Shown here in pieces: positions 1 through 6,669 of a stretch of DNA of 10,432 nt. The stretch is taken from contig MU646743.1 of NCBI GenBank assembly GCA_026770585.1, positions 166,772 through 177,203 of the forward strand. Reading direction: 5' to 3'. The notes below the pieces were generated by a model, which saw only the letters and a list, made by a program, of their open reading frames with translations, was not told where the DNA came from and searched no databases. Numbering within the stretch: the first letter of the stretch is position 1; every line of letters starts with the position of its first letter. The position numbers and the translations under genes were made by a program. The stretch comes from Baffinella frigidus (lineage: Eukaryota; Cryptophyceae; Cryptomonadales; Baffinellaceae).

Positions 1-10
1 CCCCCCGCCT

Positions 11-49
11 CCCGGGCCGAAGGCCCGCCGGGCCGGAGGCCCGGCTGAG
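11..49. repeat. Two adjacent GC-rich hairpins
   Basis: Two perfect small stems lie side by side: CGGGCC-GAA-GGCCCG at 13-27 and CCGGGCC-GGA-GGCCCGG at 28-44. The outer bases (GCCTC at 8-12 against GAGGC at 47-51) can also pair, so the block may fold as one larger structure. No function is assigned. Confidence 0.6.
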
Positions 50-145
50 GCAGGAGCTTTAATTGCAGGGTCGCGTCCAATTACAATCACATGTAAGAGT
101 CACGCGGCCAATTTCCAGTGTATACAAGGACACGACAAATATCTC

Positions 146-203
146 GGGGCCCATTTTGCGTGGGGGGCCCATTTCTGTTTGGGTTTACTACATAGGGGCC
201 CAT
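146..203. promoter_or_regulatory. Three GGGGCCCAT motifs, possible promoter elements
   Basis: The 9-mer GGGGCCCAT occurs at 146-154, 164-172 and 195-203, all within 58 bases and in the same orientation, upstream of the open frame starting at 331. The reverse complement contains ATGGGCC, which resembles the plant site II (TGGGCY) promoter element; that resemblance is family knowledge, and its use here is inference. No TATA box is evident. Confidence 0.25.
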
Positions 204-330
204 ATCGGTATTTTTCTCAGGACACACACGTTGTAATTTAATTTTTACAGGAAAAAAAGTAAAATTCCGCTCCGCAATATCTTGCGCTCTGAGTTTGCCG
301 ACCACACGCAGTCAGAACGCACCCGCTCGC

Positions 331-1125
331 ATGCATCGGCACACGCGAATCGCAGCGATGCAGCAAGACCATAAGCTGCACCAGCGCCAGCAAGTCGGGA
401 GCCTTCGGCGGGGCCCCAATCGCGAGGCACTCTGGATAATCCACAGACCGGTCCCTGCGGAGAAGTCGCACAAGACCCCGATCGATCGGGGTATTAGAGG
501 GGGCAGCGCGGCGCGCCAAGCAGCAGCAGACACCCGCGAACACCCATCCTCAACCATACGGCGGTACAAGTCGGCAGAGCAACCGCCTCAGCGGATTGAG
601 ACCCTGCTTCACTTCCCCGCGGGGCTCCAACCGGCGCGCTCGAAGCCGCTCCAGAAGGCGCACTCGACTCGCCGACTCGCCGTGGATGTCCACCGCGCGC
701 CCTCACCCCACAACGTCGCCCCCGCGCTGGGCAGAAACAACATCCACCTCAAGAACGTGGCGCATGCGCTCATGGCCACGTTCCCGATGAATCGCGAGGT
801 CCCAGGAGGGGACCACCAGGTCCCCTCCGCCGACGTCACGGGGGTCACCATCAACGCCGATCTCGCGGTGATGAGATGGGAGCATAAAGAGCGGGTCGCG
901 CTTGCTGTGCGGAAGTTCAAGCAGGCGGCGAGCAAGATCGTGCTTGGTCAGAGCACTTCCGCCCCCCCGCTCAGCACCCACCCATCGCCGCTGAGCGGAA
1001 GCAATTCCCCGCTGGTCAGGAAGAGCAATCCCAAGTGGTCCTTGATCAAAAACTCGTTGGCACCCTCGATCGGCGTTTGCTTGACAGAGGCCTTCGGGGC
1101 AGGCCCTGTGTGCGGGGACACGTGA
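331..1125 (+). CDS. Hypothetical protein, about 264 aa, single exon candidate
   Basis: This is the longest ATG-started open frame in the window. The frame stays open upstream to 295 without an ATG, and the first ATG is at 331. I do not recognise a family. The product is basic and Arg/His/Pro/Ser-rich in its first half. A more ordinary globular-looking stretch follows (roughly residues 140-210), with the segment AVRKFKQAASKIVLGQ near its end, then a Ser/Pro-rich tail ending in CGDT. No signal peptide or membrane segment is visible. Third codon positions are clearly richer in G/C (roughly 80% by eye in the second half) than first and second positions, as expected of a GC-rich nuclear gene. A minus-strand frame (609-935) has its third positions in register, so base composition alone does not settle the strand. 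AATAAA follows the stop by 13 bases. It could be a whole small gene, one exon of a larger gene, or a decayed element ORF. Confidence 0.35.
   Translation: MHRHTRIAAMQQDHKLHQRQQVGSLRRGPNREALWIIHRPVPAEKSHKTPIDRGIRGGSAARQAAADTREHPSSTIRRYKSAEQPPQRIETLLHFPAGLQPARSKPLQKAHSTRRLAVDVHRAPSPHNVAPALGRNNIHLKNVAHALMATFPMNREVPGGDHQVPSADVTGVTINADLAVMRWEHKERVALAVRKFKQAASKIVLGQSTSAPPLSTHPSPLSGSNSPLVRKSNPKWSLIKNSLAPSIGVCLTEAFGAGPVCGDT
475..492. repeat. Perfect 18 bp palindrome
   Basis: ACCCCGATCGATCGGGGT reads identically on both strands and sits inside the 331-1125 open frame. It may be a protein-binding site or chance in GC-rich DNA. Confidence 0.6.
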
Positions 1126-1138
1126 CGGTGTTGGTGTT

Positions 1139-1144
1139 AATAAA
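1139..1144 (+). promoter_or_regulatory. AATAAA, possible polyadenylation signal
   Basis: AATAAA lies 13 bases after the TGA (1123-1125) of the 331-1125 frame, within GTGTTGGTGTTAATAAAGACC. A related string, GTGTTGGTATTAATCAAGGAC, occurs at about 2312-2332, so this stretch may instead belong to a dispersed repeat. Many algae do not depend on AATAAA, which keeps confidence low. Confidence 0.25.
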
Positions 1145-1293
1145 GACCTCTGCCAAGCAAACTGGTCGCTCTGTACATAGCATCCTCGCTATCACCATCA
1201 ACCTTTCCAGCTTAAATCGGGGTTTGCTCTGTTTCTCTACATAGGGTTACTCGAAATTAGGGACACGCATCGCTCGAGGGTCCTACGGTACAT

Positions 1294-1463
1294 TCATAGG
1301 CTAACGTCCTGACAACTAGGTAGTGGACCCTACGGCATTGCCTACGGTAGGCCGTAGCGCCCTGGGGGGGGTCCTGTGAAACATTAGGTCCTAGGGGCCC
1401 TACGGCTTACAGTAGGCAACACCGTAGGCCTAACTACCCGGTTTTCAGGACGTTACCCTATTA
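1294..1463. mobile_element. Foldback element, family A copy 1 (MITE-like)
   Basis: The element is about 170 bp. The left arm starts TCATAGGCTAACGTCCTGA and the right arm ends TCAGGACGTTACCCTATTA. The 11-mers TAACGTCCTGA (1302-1312) and TCAGGACGTTA (1445-1455) pair perfectly. With gaps, pairing continues inward about 60 bases through GGTAGTT, CCTACGG and GCCGTAG blocks. A short direct repeat ACAT flanks it (1290-1293 and 1464-1467), a possible target-site duplication. There is no coding capacity, so it is a non-autonomous candidate. It is related to the copy at 8423-8586. Confidence 0.7.
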
Positions 1464-1526
1464 ACATGCACATCTTTGCCGAGGAGCATATGACTAACCT
1501 CGGGGGCGTGCGTGTCCTTCATTCCG

Positions 1527-1592
1527 AGTACAGGAGTATCTCGCTCATAAGAAACCCGCTCCTCCGAGGACCCTAGAGTAGTACTTCTGTAC
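1527..1592. mobile_element. Foldback element, family B copy 1 (shortened)
   Basis: This is a degenerate, short copy. GTACAGGAGTATCTCGCTCA at the left matches the family B arm, followed by a C-rich stretch and GAGGACCCTA. The right end is only a truncated TTCTGTAC, so most of the right arm is lost. Confidence 0.5.
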
Positions 1593-1651
1593 CCTTTTCG
1601 ACTTGCCTGAGAGAACAGCAGATGCCCTCTCCAAAACTGACATAAACCTCT

Positions 1652-1759
1652 GGTACCTCGCTCGCAAGAAACCCGCTCCTCCTAGGACCCTACAGTGGGC
1701 CCTATGGTGGTCCTGGGGGGAGGGCGGGGCGCTTTATTATGAGTAAGGTACCCCTGTAC
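1652..1759. mobile_element. Foldback element, family B copy 2
   Basis: The left arm GGTACCTCGCTCGCAAGAAA and CTCCTCCTAGGACCCTACAG is answered by GGTCCTGGGGGGAGGGCGGG and GAGTAAGGTACCCCTGTAC on the right. The outer left bases (GTACAG) are not conserved. Length is about 108 bp with no coding capacity. Confidence 0.6.
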
Positions 1760-1818
1760 TCTGAATTAAGGCCCGGGAGCATACGGCCACACTAGGAGCC
1801 CTGCGTGTCCTTCATGAG

Positions 1819-1955
1819 TTCAGGGGTACCTCGCTCGTCAGGAGCCGCCGCCCCCCCTTAGGACCACCGTAGGGCTATAGATACATATAGGCCTACTGCA
1901 GGTTCCTAGGGGGGTGCGTCTCCTTATGACTGAGGAAATCCTGGAACCCCTGTAG
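1819..1955. mobile_element. Foldback element, family B copy 3 (diverged)
   Basis: The left arm TTCAGGGGTACCTCGCTCGT and C-rich run up to TTAGGACC pair imperfectly with GGTTCCTAGGGGGGTGCGTC and GGAACCCCTGTAG on the right. The right arm has small insertions (TGAGGAAATCCTGGAACCCC in place of GAGCGAGGTACCCC). Confidence 0.55.
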
Positions 1956-1986
1956 CCTCCGTGGGGGAGAGCAATGGTGGGGGCGC

Positions 1987-2108
1987 TACAGGGGTACCTC
2001 GCTCATAAGAAACCGCCCCCCCCCCTAGGACCGCCATAAGGCCCTAGGCATGGTCCTACTGTAGGGTCCTAGGGGGGGGCGGTTTGTGATGAGCGAGGTA
2101 CCCCTGTA
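1987..2108. mobile_element. Foldback element, family B copy 4 (best preserved)
   Basis: This 122 bp element has nearly complete inverted arms. The terminal 19 bases pair perfectly (TACAGGGGTACCTCGCTCA at 1987-2005 with TGAGCGAGGTACCCCTGTA at 2090-2108). Pairing continues through GAAACCG, a run of C/G, and CTAGGA/TCCTAG. The core holds CCTACTGTAGGGTCCTAGG. On the plus strand the right arm translates as MSEVPLY, so predicted peptides carrying that string here are likely repeat-derived. Confidence 0.8.
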
Positions 2109-2456
2109 CAGTTCCTTCTGCCCCTGTCTCAGACACAGCCTCGGGGGGGGTACTTGCAGAGAGAGATTGATAATTTATTGCCAAAAAACCAGCGTCAGCG
2201 CCGCACATGCTACGCATTGTGCCACTTACTGTACCCCGTGTCAGCCGCTCATACGAGCATTTTCCGGGTGGATTCTAACTCCACCTCCTACAGGGTACTT
2301 GCATGGTGCCTGTGTTGGTATTAATCAAGGACTCTCTCTCTCTCGTTGCTCCTCTGGTAGGCGTCTAGAGCGTCCCTGCGAAGACGCAGGGTGTGGGGGT
2401 GCACACATGGGGGCAGGCCGTGGTGGTAGTAGTTAAGGTCTCTCGCGTGTGAGGAG

Positions 2457-2566
2457 CGTCCTTTAGGTCCTTTAGGTTCTTCGAGCTCCCAACATAGGCG
2501 GACACCGGAACTGGTTCTGCAGAAACGCCATGCCTTCTTTCGCATCACGTCAAGCGGCGAGGATCC
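2457..2566 (-). repeat. Dispersed repeat D, copy 1 (minus orientation)
   Basis: Read on the minus strand, it runs GATCC, GTGATGCG, GAAAGAAGGCATGGCGTT, CTGCAG, AGTTCCGGTGTCCGCCTATG, TTGGGAGCTCGAAGAACC, and ends TAAAGGACCTAAAGGACG. It matches the plus-strand copy at 3486-3599 over about 110 bases. No tRNA-like box or terminal poly(A) was seen, so calling it a SINE would be premature. Confidence 0.7.
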
Positions 2567-3224
2567 CGGGGAAAGAGAGGACGTGGGGAGGACCCCGCCC
2601 ACACGAAGGATGCTAGAGGGCCCCATTTAAAACCGATGTGCTTTTAAAAGAGGGCATTTGTGTAGTAACTTTCGTTGAATGGTCACGTGAATCTGCTCAA
2701 ATTGCACAGCCAGGAGGTTACTTTACCTTATCCTGGTACACATATGTACAACCCCACATGTAAATAGGTCCATCTGCCATTCTCGAGTGGACACCGGGAG
2801 ATGAGGGCGAGTTATTTTGGCTACATCAAGTTTAGTGCTGCCGGGATAGGTAAGGGCCTGCAGTAATCGTTGAAGAGAGCGAGAGAAGGATGTCGAGCAG
2901 CTTGCCATGTTGCCCACCACCCAGGATTGTTGGCGGGGGTAATTGATTTAATTAAGATACATAAGTAAAACAACCTATGCCATGGCAAGTTCTCCTATGA
3001 TTTCTCCTGTGAAGTAATGAAAATGGCTCAAATGCCAGCCAACGGCTCCAATGCCAGGCACGAAATACCTCCCCCAAGGACCTTTCGTGGTTTGCAACGT
3101 TCCGTAGAGGACGTAAGATGGCCGGGAAGGCCGTTCTGCAAGAGGGTCCCGGGGGGTGCCTAGTTGGCGAATGCGGGAAAGGGGGTGAGGGAGCGAGAGA
3201 GAGAGAGACGGTTTGGTGACGTAT
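2567..3224. other. Stretch without a supported gene
   Basis: This stretch is more AT-rich than its surroundings. A 65-codon minus-strand frame (2723-2920) starts MVGNMASCSTSF, but its third-position G/C is only about half, unlike the better candidates, so I do not call it. A small tandem repeat, GGCTCAAATGCCAG then GGCTCCAATGCCAG, occurs near 3025-3055. A short GA run lies at about 3189-3209, directly before the next foldback. Confidence 0.5.
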
Positions 3225-3347
3225 GTACAGGGGTACCTCATAAGAAGCCCCTCCTCCTAGGACCCTACAGTAGGAGTATGCCTAGGGCCCTGTGCTGGTC
3301 CTGGTGGGGGGGGGGGGCGCTTTCTGATGAGCGAGGTACCCCTGTAC
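3225..3347. mobile_element. Foldback element, family B copy 5
   Basis: GTACAGGGGTACCTC (3225-3239) pairs perfectly with GAGGTACCCCTGTAC (3333-3347). The left arm lacks the GCTCA block present on the right (GATGAGCGAGG). Inside are CTCCTCCTAGGACCCTACAG on the left and a long G run followed by GCGCTTTCTGATGAG on the right. Length is 123 bp. Confidence 0.75.
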
Positions 3348-3388
3348 TGCCCTAGACTCGAAGACGTGGTTGCTTGCAGCGTCCCGAC

Positions 3389-3400
3389 TACTCGCGAGTA
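3389..3400. repeat. 12 bp palindrome
   Basis: TACTCGCGAGTA is a perfect palindrome just downstream of the family B copy at 3225-3347. No function is inferred. Confidence 0.5.
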
Positions 3401-3485
3401 ACGACACGCACCGCCCCAGGGGCCTACAGCAGAGTGGGCCTACATGTATCCCGAGGAGATAGGGACTCCTCTAGGGATGGTGCAT

Positions 3486-3599
3486 GATCCTCTGCACCGG
3501 AGGGCCTGATGTGATCCGAGAGGAAGCATGGCTTTTCTGCGGAACAAGTTCCGGTGTCCGCCTATGTTGGGAGCTCGAAGAACCTAACGGACCTAAGGG
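3486..3599 (+). repeat. Dispersed repeat D, copy 2
   Basis: It starts GATCCTCTGCACCGGAGGG, continues through GTGATCCGAGAGGAAGCATG, AAGTTCCGGTGTCCGCCTAT and TTGGGAGCTCGAAGAACC, and ends TAACGGACCTAAGGG. It forms an inverted pair with the copy at 2457-2566 and a direct pair with the one at 3947-4065. Confidence 0.75.
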
Positions 3600-3633
3600 C
3601 ATGTCGCGCCAGTCGGCAGAGAACTGAACAGCG

Positions 3634-3759
3634 CAAGGGTGTACCTCCACCTCGCTCACGAGACGCTCCCCCCCCCAGGACCACCATAGGACCCCAGGCA
3701 TGGCCCTACTGTAGGGTCCTAGGGGCGGGCGCTTTCTTGTGAGCGAGGTTCCCTTGTAC
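3634..3759. mobile_element. Foldback element, family B copy 6
   Basis: The right arm GTGAGCGAGGTTCCCTTGTAC (3739-3759) pairs with CAAGGGT and ACCTCGCTCAC on the left, where an extra GTACCTCC interrupts the arm. The inside has a C run, CAGGACCACCATAGG, and CCTACTGTAGGGTCCTAGGG. Length is about 126 bp. Confidence 0.65.
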
Positions 3760-3820
3760 CTCCACCTCGCTCATGAGACGTCGCCCCGCCTGAGACCTTG
3801 CATGTACTGTAGGCCTACTA
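3756..3820. mobile_element. Family B half-copy, overlapping the end of copy 6
   Basis: GTACCTCCACCTCGCTCATGAGACG repeats the left end of copy 6 (from 3641) almost exactly and carries the same extra GTACCTCC-type insertion. The sequence then decays into TACTGTAGGCCTACTACTT with no right arm. The overlap at GTAC suggests a tandem duplication or unequal exchange between arms. Confidence 0.45.
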
Positions 3821-3946
3821 CTTATCAAGGGCTGAGCTCAATAGAAAGCTTGTGATGCGGGAGGTGGCCGCTATTCGGCGTGCGAGCAAGATCCTCTGGA
3901 TTAACTCAGCGCCCGATGAGGATACCCTCTAGCCGTTTTTTGCCGC

Positions 3947-4065
3947 GATCCTTCTGCACCGGGGGGGCTGTTGTGATCCGAAAGGAAGCATGGCCTTTTC
4001 TGCAGGATAAGTTCCGGTGTCCGCCTATGGTGGGAGTTGAAAAAACCTGAAGGACCTAAAGGACG
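3947..4065 (+). repeat. Dispersed repeat D, copy 3
   Basis: It starts GATCCTTCTGCACCGGGG, continues through GTGATCCGAAAGGAAGCATG, CTGCAGGATAAGTTCCGGTG and CCGCCTATGGTGGGAG, and ends AACCTGAAGGACCTAAAGGA. It is the clearest full-length copy together with copy 2. Confidence 0.75.
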
Positions 4066-4212
4066 CGAACGGTGCGTAGTTAGTAAGTTGATCGCTTTTC
4101 AGAAGGTTGGGACCCTTTTACAGGACCTTTAAGAGGGTAATGAAGAAGAAGAGAAGCTTGGCGCCGTCTGCACTAACGAAATCAGTTCCACTCTCGTTTG
4201 CCTGTTCTCTAC

Positions 4213-4347
4213 GTCCCCTCTCACTCTCACTCTGGCTCTCTCTCTCTCTCTCGCCCTCCCTGCCTCTCTCTATCACTCTCTCTTCCTCTCTCTCTCTCGC
4301 TCTCTGTCTCTCTCTCGGTCTCTCTCGGTCTTTCTCTCTCTCTCTCC
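4213..4347. repeat. CT-rich microsatellite
   Basis: About 135 bases consist almost wholly of C and T, mostly (CT)n with interruptions by G. Several open frames rich in Ser and Leu come from this tract and are not credible genes. Confidence 0.9.
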
Positions 4348-4419
4348 ATGCACGCTGTGGGCCTGCCGCCTTGTTGGGCCCCTCGAAGGCTGGCCCAAGA
4401 TGTTGTCTCTGAGTTTTTT

Positions 4420-4504
4420 CAGGTTGTTCGAGCTGCCACCATTAGCGGGCTCTGGAACTTATCCTGTTATCCTGCAGCATGGCCCTGCGTTTTTTCAAGC
4501 ATCA
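4420..4504 (-). repeat. Dispersed repeat D, copy 4 (minus orientation)
   Basis: On the minus strand it reads TGATGCTTGAAAAAACGCAG, GGCCATGCTGCAGGATAA, a small internal duplication of ACAGGATAA, AGTTCCAGAGCC, then GGTGGCAGCTCGAACAACCT. It is most similar to the plus-strand copy at 4797-4853, with which it forms an inverted pair about 290 bases apart. Confidence 0.65.
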
Positions 4505-4534
4505 CACCCTCTCCCCCCTCTGCATGAAATAAAG

Positions 4535-4634
4535 AAGAGAGACCCTGTCTCTCTGGCTCTCTGGCTCTCTGGATCTCTGTTTTTGTATCCCCCCCCCAAA
4601 ACACCCCCCCCCCCTCCCTTTTCCCTCTCTGTCA
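4535..4634. repeat. Low-complexity CT and poly-C stretch
   Basis: Repeats of CTCTCTGG near 4550-4573 lead into C runs of seven to nine (4590-4597 and 4605-4613). This lies between the inverted copies of repeat D. Confidence 0.8.
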
Positions 4635-4701
4635 TTCTCTCCCTTCGCGTGCAGTAAAACAGTTCACCCCCACCCCCCCTCACGTGAACTAAAACAGTGT
4701 A

Positions 4702-4716
4702 CGGTCTGACAGACCG
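4702..4716. repeat. 15 bp hairpin palindrome
   Basis: CGGTCTG-A-CAGACCG has perfect 7 bp arms around one base. Just upstream, TAAAACAGT occurs twice, with GTTCAC and GTGAAC forming an inverted pair between the copies. Confidence 0.5.
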
Positions 4717-4796
4717 AGGCAAAAGTGAGACCCACGCCACAGGACCACACGTCCACGCTACGCCAAAAAAGGCGCAATTTGCTGCACTGGAAGGTT

Positions 4797-4853
4797 TGAT
4801 GCTTGAGAAAACGCAGGGCAATGCTGCATGATAAGTTCCAGTGTCTGTCTATG
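4797..4853 (+). repeat. Dispersed repeat D, copy 5 (5' part)
   Basis: TGATGCTTGAGAAAACGCAG, GGCAATGCTGCATGATAAG, TTCCAGTGTCTGTCTATG, then the match stops. The terminal CCTAAAGGA section is missing. Confidence 0.65.
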
Positions 4854-5076
4854 CTCCGGCCGGTGGCCACAGTGGGGTGCTCGACGCGTACAGCCACACA
4901 CAGACGATAGCCTTGGTAGTGAGCAGCCGACGCGCTCCATAACCCGACACAATTGACATCAAGCCCCTTTTCTGTACACCCCACACGGAACTAACAGGAC
5001 AACCCCTGCGGACCACGCCCCTCGTCTCGACAGCGCATCCGCCGACTGTCCCGCCTAGCAGCGCCTACTCCGGGAC
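4854..5076. other. Stretch without a supported gene
   Basis: This is mixed-composition sequence between a repeat D copy and the cruciform. Open frames here are short and overlap the repeats. I see no further structure. Confidence 0.4.
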
Positions 5077-5160
5077 TGGGGATACTACCCCGTGTAGGAT
5101 GGCCGGAGTGGCTTTACGTGTAAAGTCACTCCGGCCATCCTACACGGGGTAGCATCCCCA
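5077..5160. mobile_element. Near-perfect 84 bp foldback (family E)
   Basis: The 40-base arms 5077-5116 and 5121-5160 are separated by only CGTG. They differ at two positions, one near the outside (GATACT against GATGCT) and one near the loop (GTGGCTTTA against GTGACTTTA). The arms contain CCCCGTGTAGGATGGCCGGA. Such a structure could extrude as a cruciform or be transcribed as a hairpin RNA. A half-copy lies at 5504-5530. Confidence 0.85.
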
Positions 5161-5209
5161 GACCGGGTGGTACAGGCGAACCGCCATTCGGAGCTTGCCT
5201 GGGAGGCTC

Positions 5210-5302
5210 AATGCTTGAGACAAAGCATGGCCATCCTGCAGAACAAGGTCCAGTATCCACCTATGGTGGGAGCTCGAAAAAACCTGAAGGACCTAAAGGA
5301 CC
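5210..5302 (+). repeat. Dispersed repeat D, copy 6
   Basis: AATGCTTGAGACAAAGCATG, CCATCCTGCAGAACAAGGTC, CACCTATGGTGGGAGCTCGA, and the terminal AACCTGAAGGACCTAAAGGA are all present. In one frame the end translates as KNLKDLKD, a repeat-derived peptide. Confidence 0.75.
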
Positions 5303-5503
5303 AACCCGTCCACGCGCATCGCCCTCGACATGTCTCAAGGAGTCGGATTGAACGGAATGCCCACACCTTCCCCCGCTGGAGCAGTTTCGGTGGGAGGCTC
5401 AGACAGACTCCTCCTCGAGGCATCTGGGGATACAGTCCCTCAAGTTAACGGATGTTCCACTTTTGCTTTGAGAAGTTCCACTCTCGACTTTTGTCTCGAA
5501 GGA

Positions 5504-5559
5504 ACCGTGTAAGATGACCGGAGTGACTTTACCACAGAGGCAGACGGTCATCCACGGCG
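5504..5559. repeat. Degenerate copy of the family E foldback
   Basis: CCGTGTAAGATGACCGGAGTGACTT at 5504-5528 matches the family E arm (CCGTGTAGGATGGCCGGAGTG) with a few changes. A partial right arm, GGTCATCCACGG, follows at about 5547-5558. The CGTG loop has been replaced by an unrelated spacer. Confidence 0.55.
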
Positions 5560-5610
5560 CGTTGTTTTCGGCGGTGCTGAAAAAGGAACCACGCGCCCCT
5601 TCTGAACGCT

Positions 5611-5642
5611 TGATGCTTAAAAAGCAGGGCCATCCTTCAGAA
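5611..5642 (+). repeat. Dispersed repeat D, copy 7 (fragment)
   Basis: TGATGCTTAAAAAGCAGGGC and CATCCTTCAGAA match the start of copies 4-6. It is enclosed by GAACGCT and AGCGTTC, a 7 bp inverted pair. Confidence 0.55.
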
Positions 5643-5662
5643 GGAGCGTTCTAGCGGTGCTG

Positions 5663-5890
5663 ACCTTCTCTTCTTTCTCTCTTTCGCTCCTGCTCTCTAT
5701 CTCTCTCTCCTCTCTCTCTCCTCTGTCCTCTCTCTCCTCTCTCTCTCTCTCGCTCCTGCTCGCTCGCTCTCTCTCCTCTCTCTCCTCGCTCTCCTCTCTC
5801 TCTCTCTCTCCCTCCCTCCTCCCTCCCTCCCTCCTCTCCCTCCTCTCCCTCCTCTCCCTCCTCTTGCTCCTCTCTCTCCTCTCTCTCCCC
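5663..5890. repeat. Long polypyrimidine tract
   Basis: About 228 bases are almost pure C/T, with (CT)n early and a 9-base repeat CCCTCCTCT (about seven imperfect copies) near 5830-5885. Translations on the opposite strand give Arg/Glu-rich proteins that are artefacts of the repeat. Confidence 0.9.
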
Positions 5891-5929
5891 TGAGCCCAGC
5901 GATCTCCCCGTAATTGCATCGTGCCCATG

Positions 5930-6005
5930 CGGGGGAGGTGAGCGAGAGGGAGAAGACGAGAAGGTGAGGAGCGAGGAGGGGCGGTGCGAAGGAGAGAGAA
6001 GGGAC
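5930..6005. repeat. Purine-rich tract facing the pyrimidine tract
   Basis: This is a GA-rich stretch (GGGGGAGGTGAGCGAGAGGG and similar) only 40 bases after the pyrimidine tract. The two are roughly complementary, so they could form an imperfect hairpin; each alone could form triplex DNA. Confidence 0.7.
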
Positions 6006-6015
6006 ACACTGTCAC

Positions 6016-6072
6016 GATCAGACACTGCTTCTTCTCGGACAGCTTCACGAAGCTCTCCAATGGCACATCGCG
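6016..6072 (-). pseudogene. Duplicated exon fragment (LESFVKLSEKKQCLI)
   Basis: The sequence matches 7205-7265 closely. In the minus-strand frame it encodes LESFVKLSEKKQCLI, identical in both copies; the two base substitutions (CTG/CTT and TGT/TGC) are silent. Upstream in the coding direction, gaps totalling four bases shift the frame, and a stop (TAG) follows seven codons before the shared peptide. This copy therefore looks like a broken fragment. Downstream the frame runs into the purine/pyrimidine tracts and is not credible. The shared peptide is not recognised. Confidence 0.4.
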
Positions 6073-6077
6073 AATCC

Positions 6078-6669
6078 ACTATTTCAGGTCTCCTCATAAA
6101 ATGCTGGAATAGAGGCGTTATTTGCCATCTATTTGCCTTCAAAAATGTCTGAAATAGCAAATACAGAGACACCATGACATCAGAAGCCCCAATTCGCCAT
6201 TTCCTATTTCATATGTCTTGCCCCGTAAGGAACGGTCTAAGAGTAGTTGTGCCTAGGTAGACCCTAACGGAACGAGTCGATCTCCGTGTGTCTTTTGCAC
6301 AGCTACATTCTGTACAGTCACCTTTGTTTTGATGGCTAGCTGTTGTTGCTTTCTGACGCTAGGATTGCCCTTTAACTTTGCTGACGTCCCGTACATTTGG
6401 GAAAACGTTTACACTTTCACCTTTCTCTTCTTTAATCTTTCCTGTCTGGCTGATCTCACCTCACCCCCCCACACAACCCCTCTCACCTTTGGAATCGTGT
6501 TTCCTCTTGACATCTGAGGTATCCGTGGTTGGAGCTCTTATGCGCTTAACCATGGGATACCACTATTGGGGTTCTGGTGTGTGTGCGAGCGCGTTCCTCT
6601 TTGGGATAACTCAAACACCCCACTCGAGAACTCACCCTTTATCCCCTCTTCACGAGCCTCTGCGCTGGA
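6078..6669. other. Stretch without a supported gene
   Basis: This is AT-richer sequence. CTATTTCAG (6080-6088) and CTGAAATAG (6149-6157) form a short inverted pair around a segment with ATTTGCC repeats. A 61-codon plus-strand frame from ATG 6332 (MASCCCFLTLGL) is T-rich with no coding bias that I can see. I find no gene. Confidence 0.4.

Larger units (their letters stand above)
1484..2070 (+). repeat. Diverged tandem duplication, offset about 290 bp
   Basis: GAGCATA, GCGTGTCCTTCAT and CAGGRGTAYCTCGCTC occur in the same order at 1484, 1510 and 1531, and again at 1777, 1803 and 1821, an offset of 290-293 bases. Each half also carries a second foldback downstream (1652-1759 and 1987-2108). The arrangement suggests an old segmental duplication that included family B elements. 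The spacers are too diverged to set exact borders. Confidence 0.45.

Noticed and set aside
609-935. 108-codon minus-strand frame antisense to the 331-1125 candidate
   Set aside because: Its third positions share the same G/C bias, but it is shorter and has an unusual Trp/Cys content. It cannot be fully excluded.
2086-2436. A 116-codon plus-strand frame starting MMSEVPLYSS
   Set aside because: Its start lies in the right arm of the family B foldback and the rest crosses low-complexity sequence. The same peptide would arise at any family B copy.
2321-2626. Minus-strand frame containing EEPKGPKG, and plus-strand frame at 5167-5448 containing KNLKDLKD
   Set aside because: Both strings are translations of the end of repeat D in different frames, not conserved protein sequence.
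2812-2830. TTATTTTGGCTACATCAAG, which resembles part of the dinoflagellate spliced-leader sequence
   Set aside because: Only the TTTTGGCT part and the final CAAG agree with what I recall of that leader, and the preceding part is missing; likely chance.
2723-2920. 65-codon minus-strand frame MVGNMASCSTSF
   Set aside because: The translation looks protein-like, but third-position G/C is about half, there is no second copy, and it is short.
4107-4657. Ser/Leu-rich plus-strand frames
   Set aside because: They read through the CT microsatellite and C runs.
5617-6175. Two minus-strand frames rich in Arg and Glu (149 and 174 codons)
   Set aside because: Most of their length translates the polypyrimidine tract. 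Only the short LESFVKLSEKKQCLI part has coding support.
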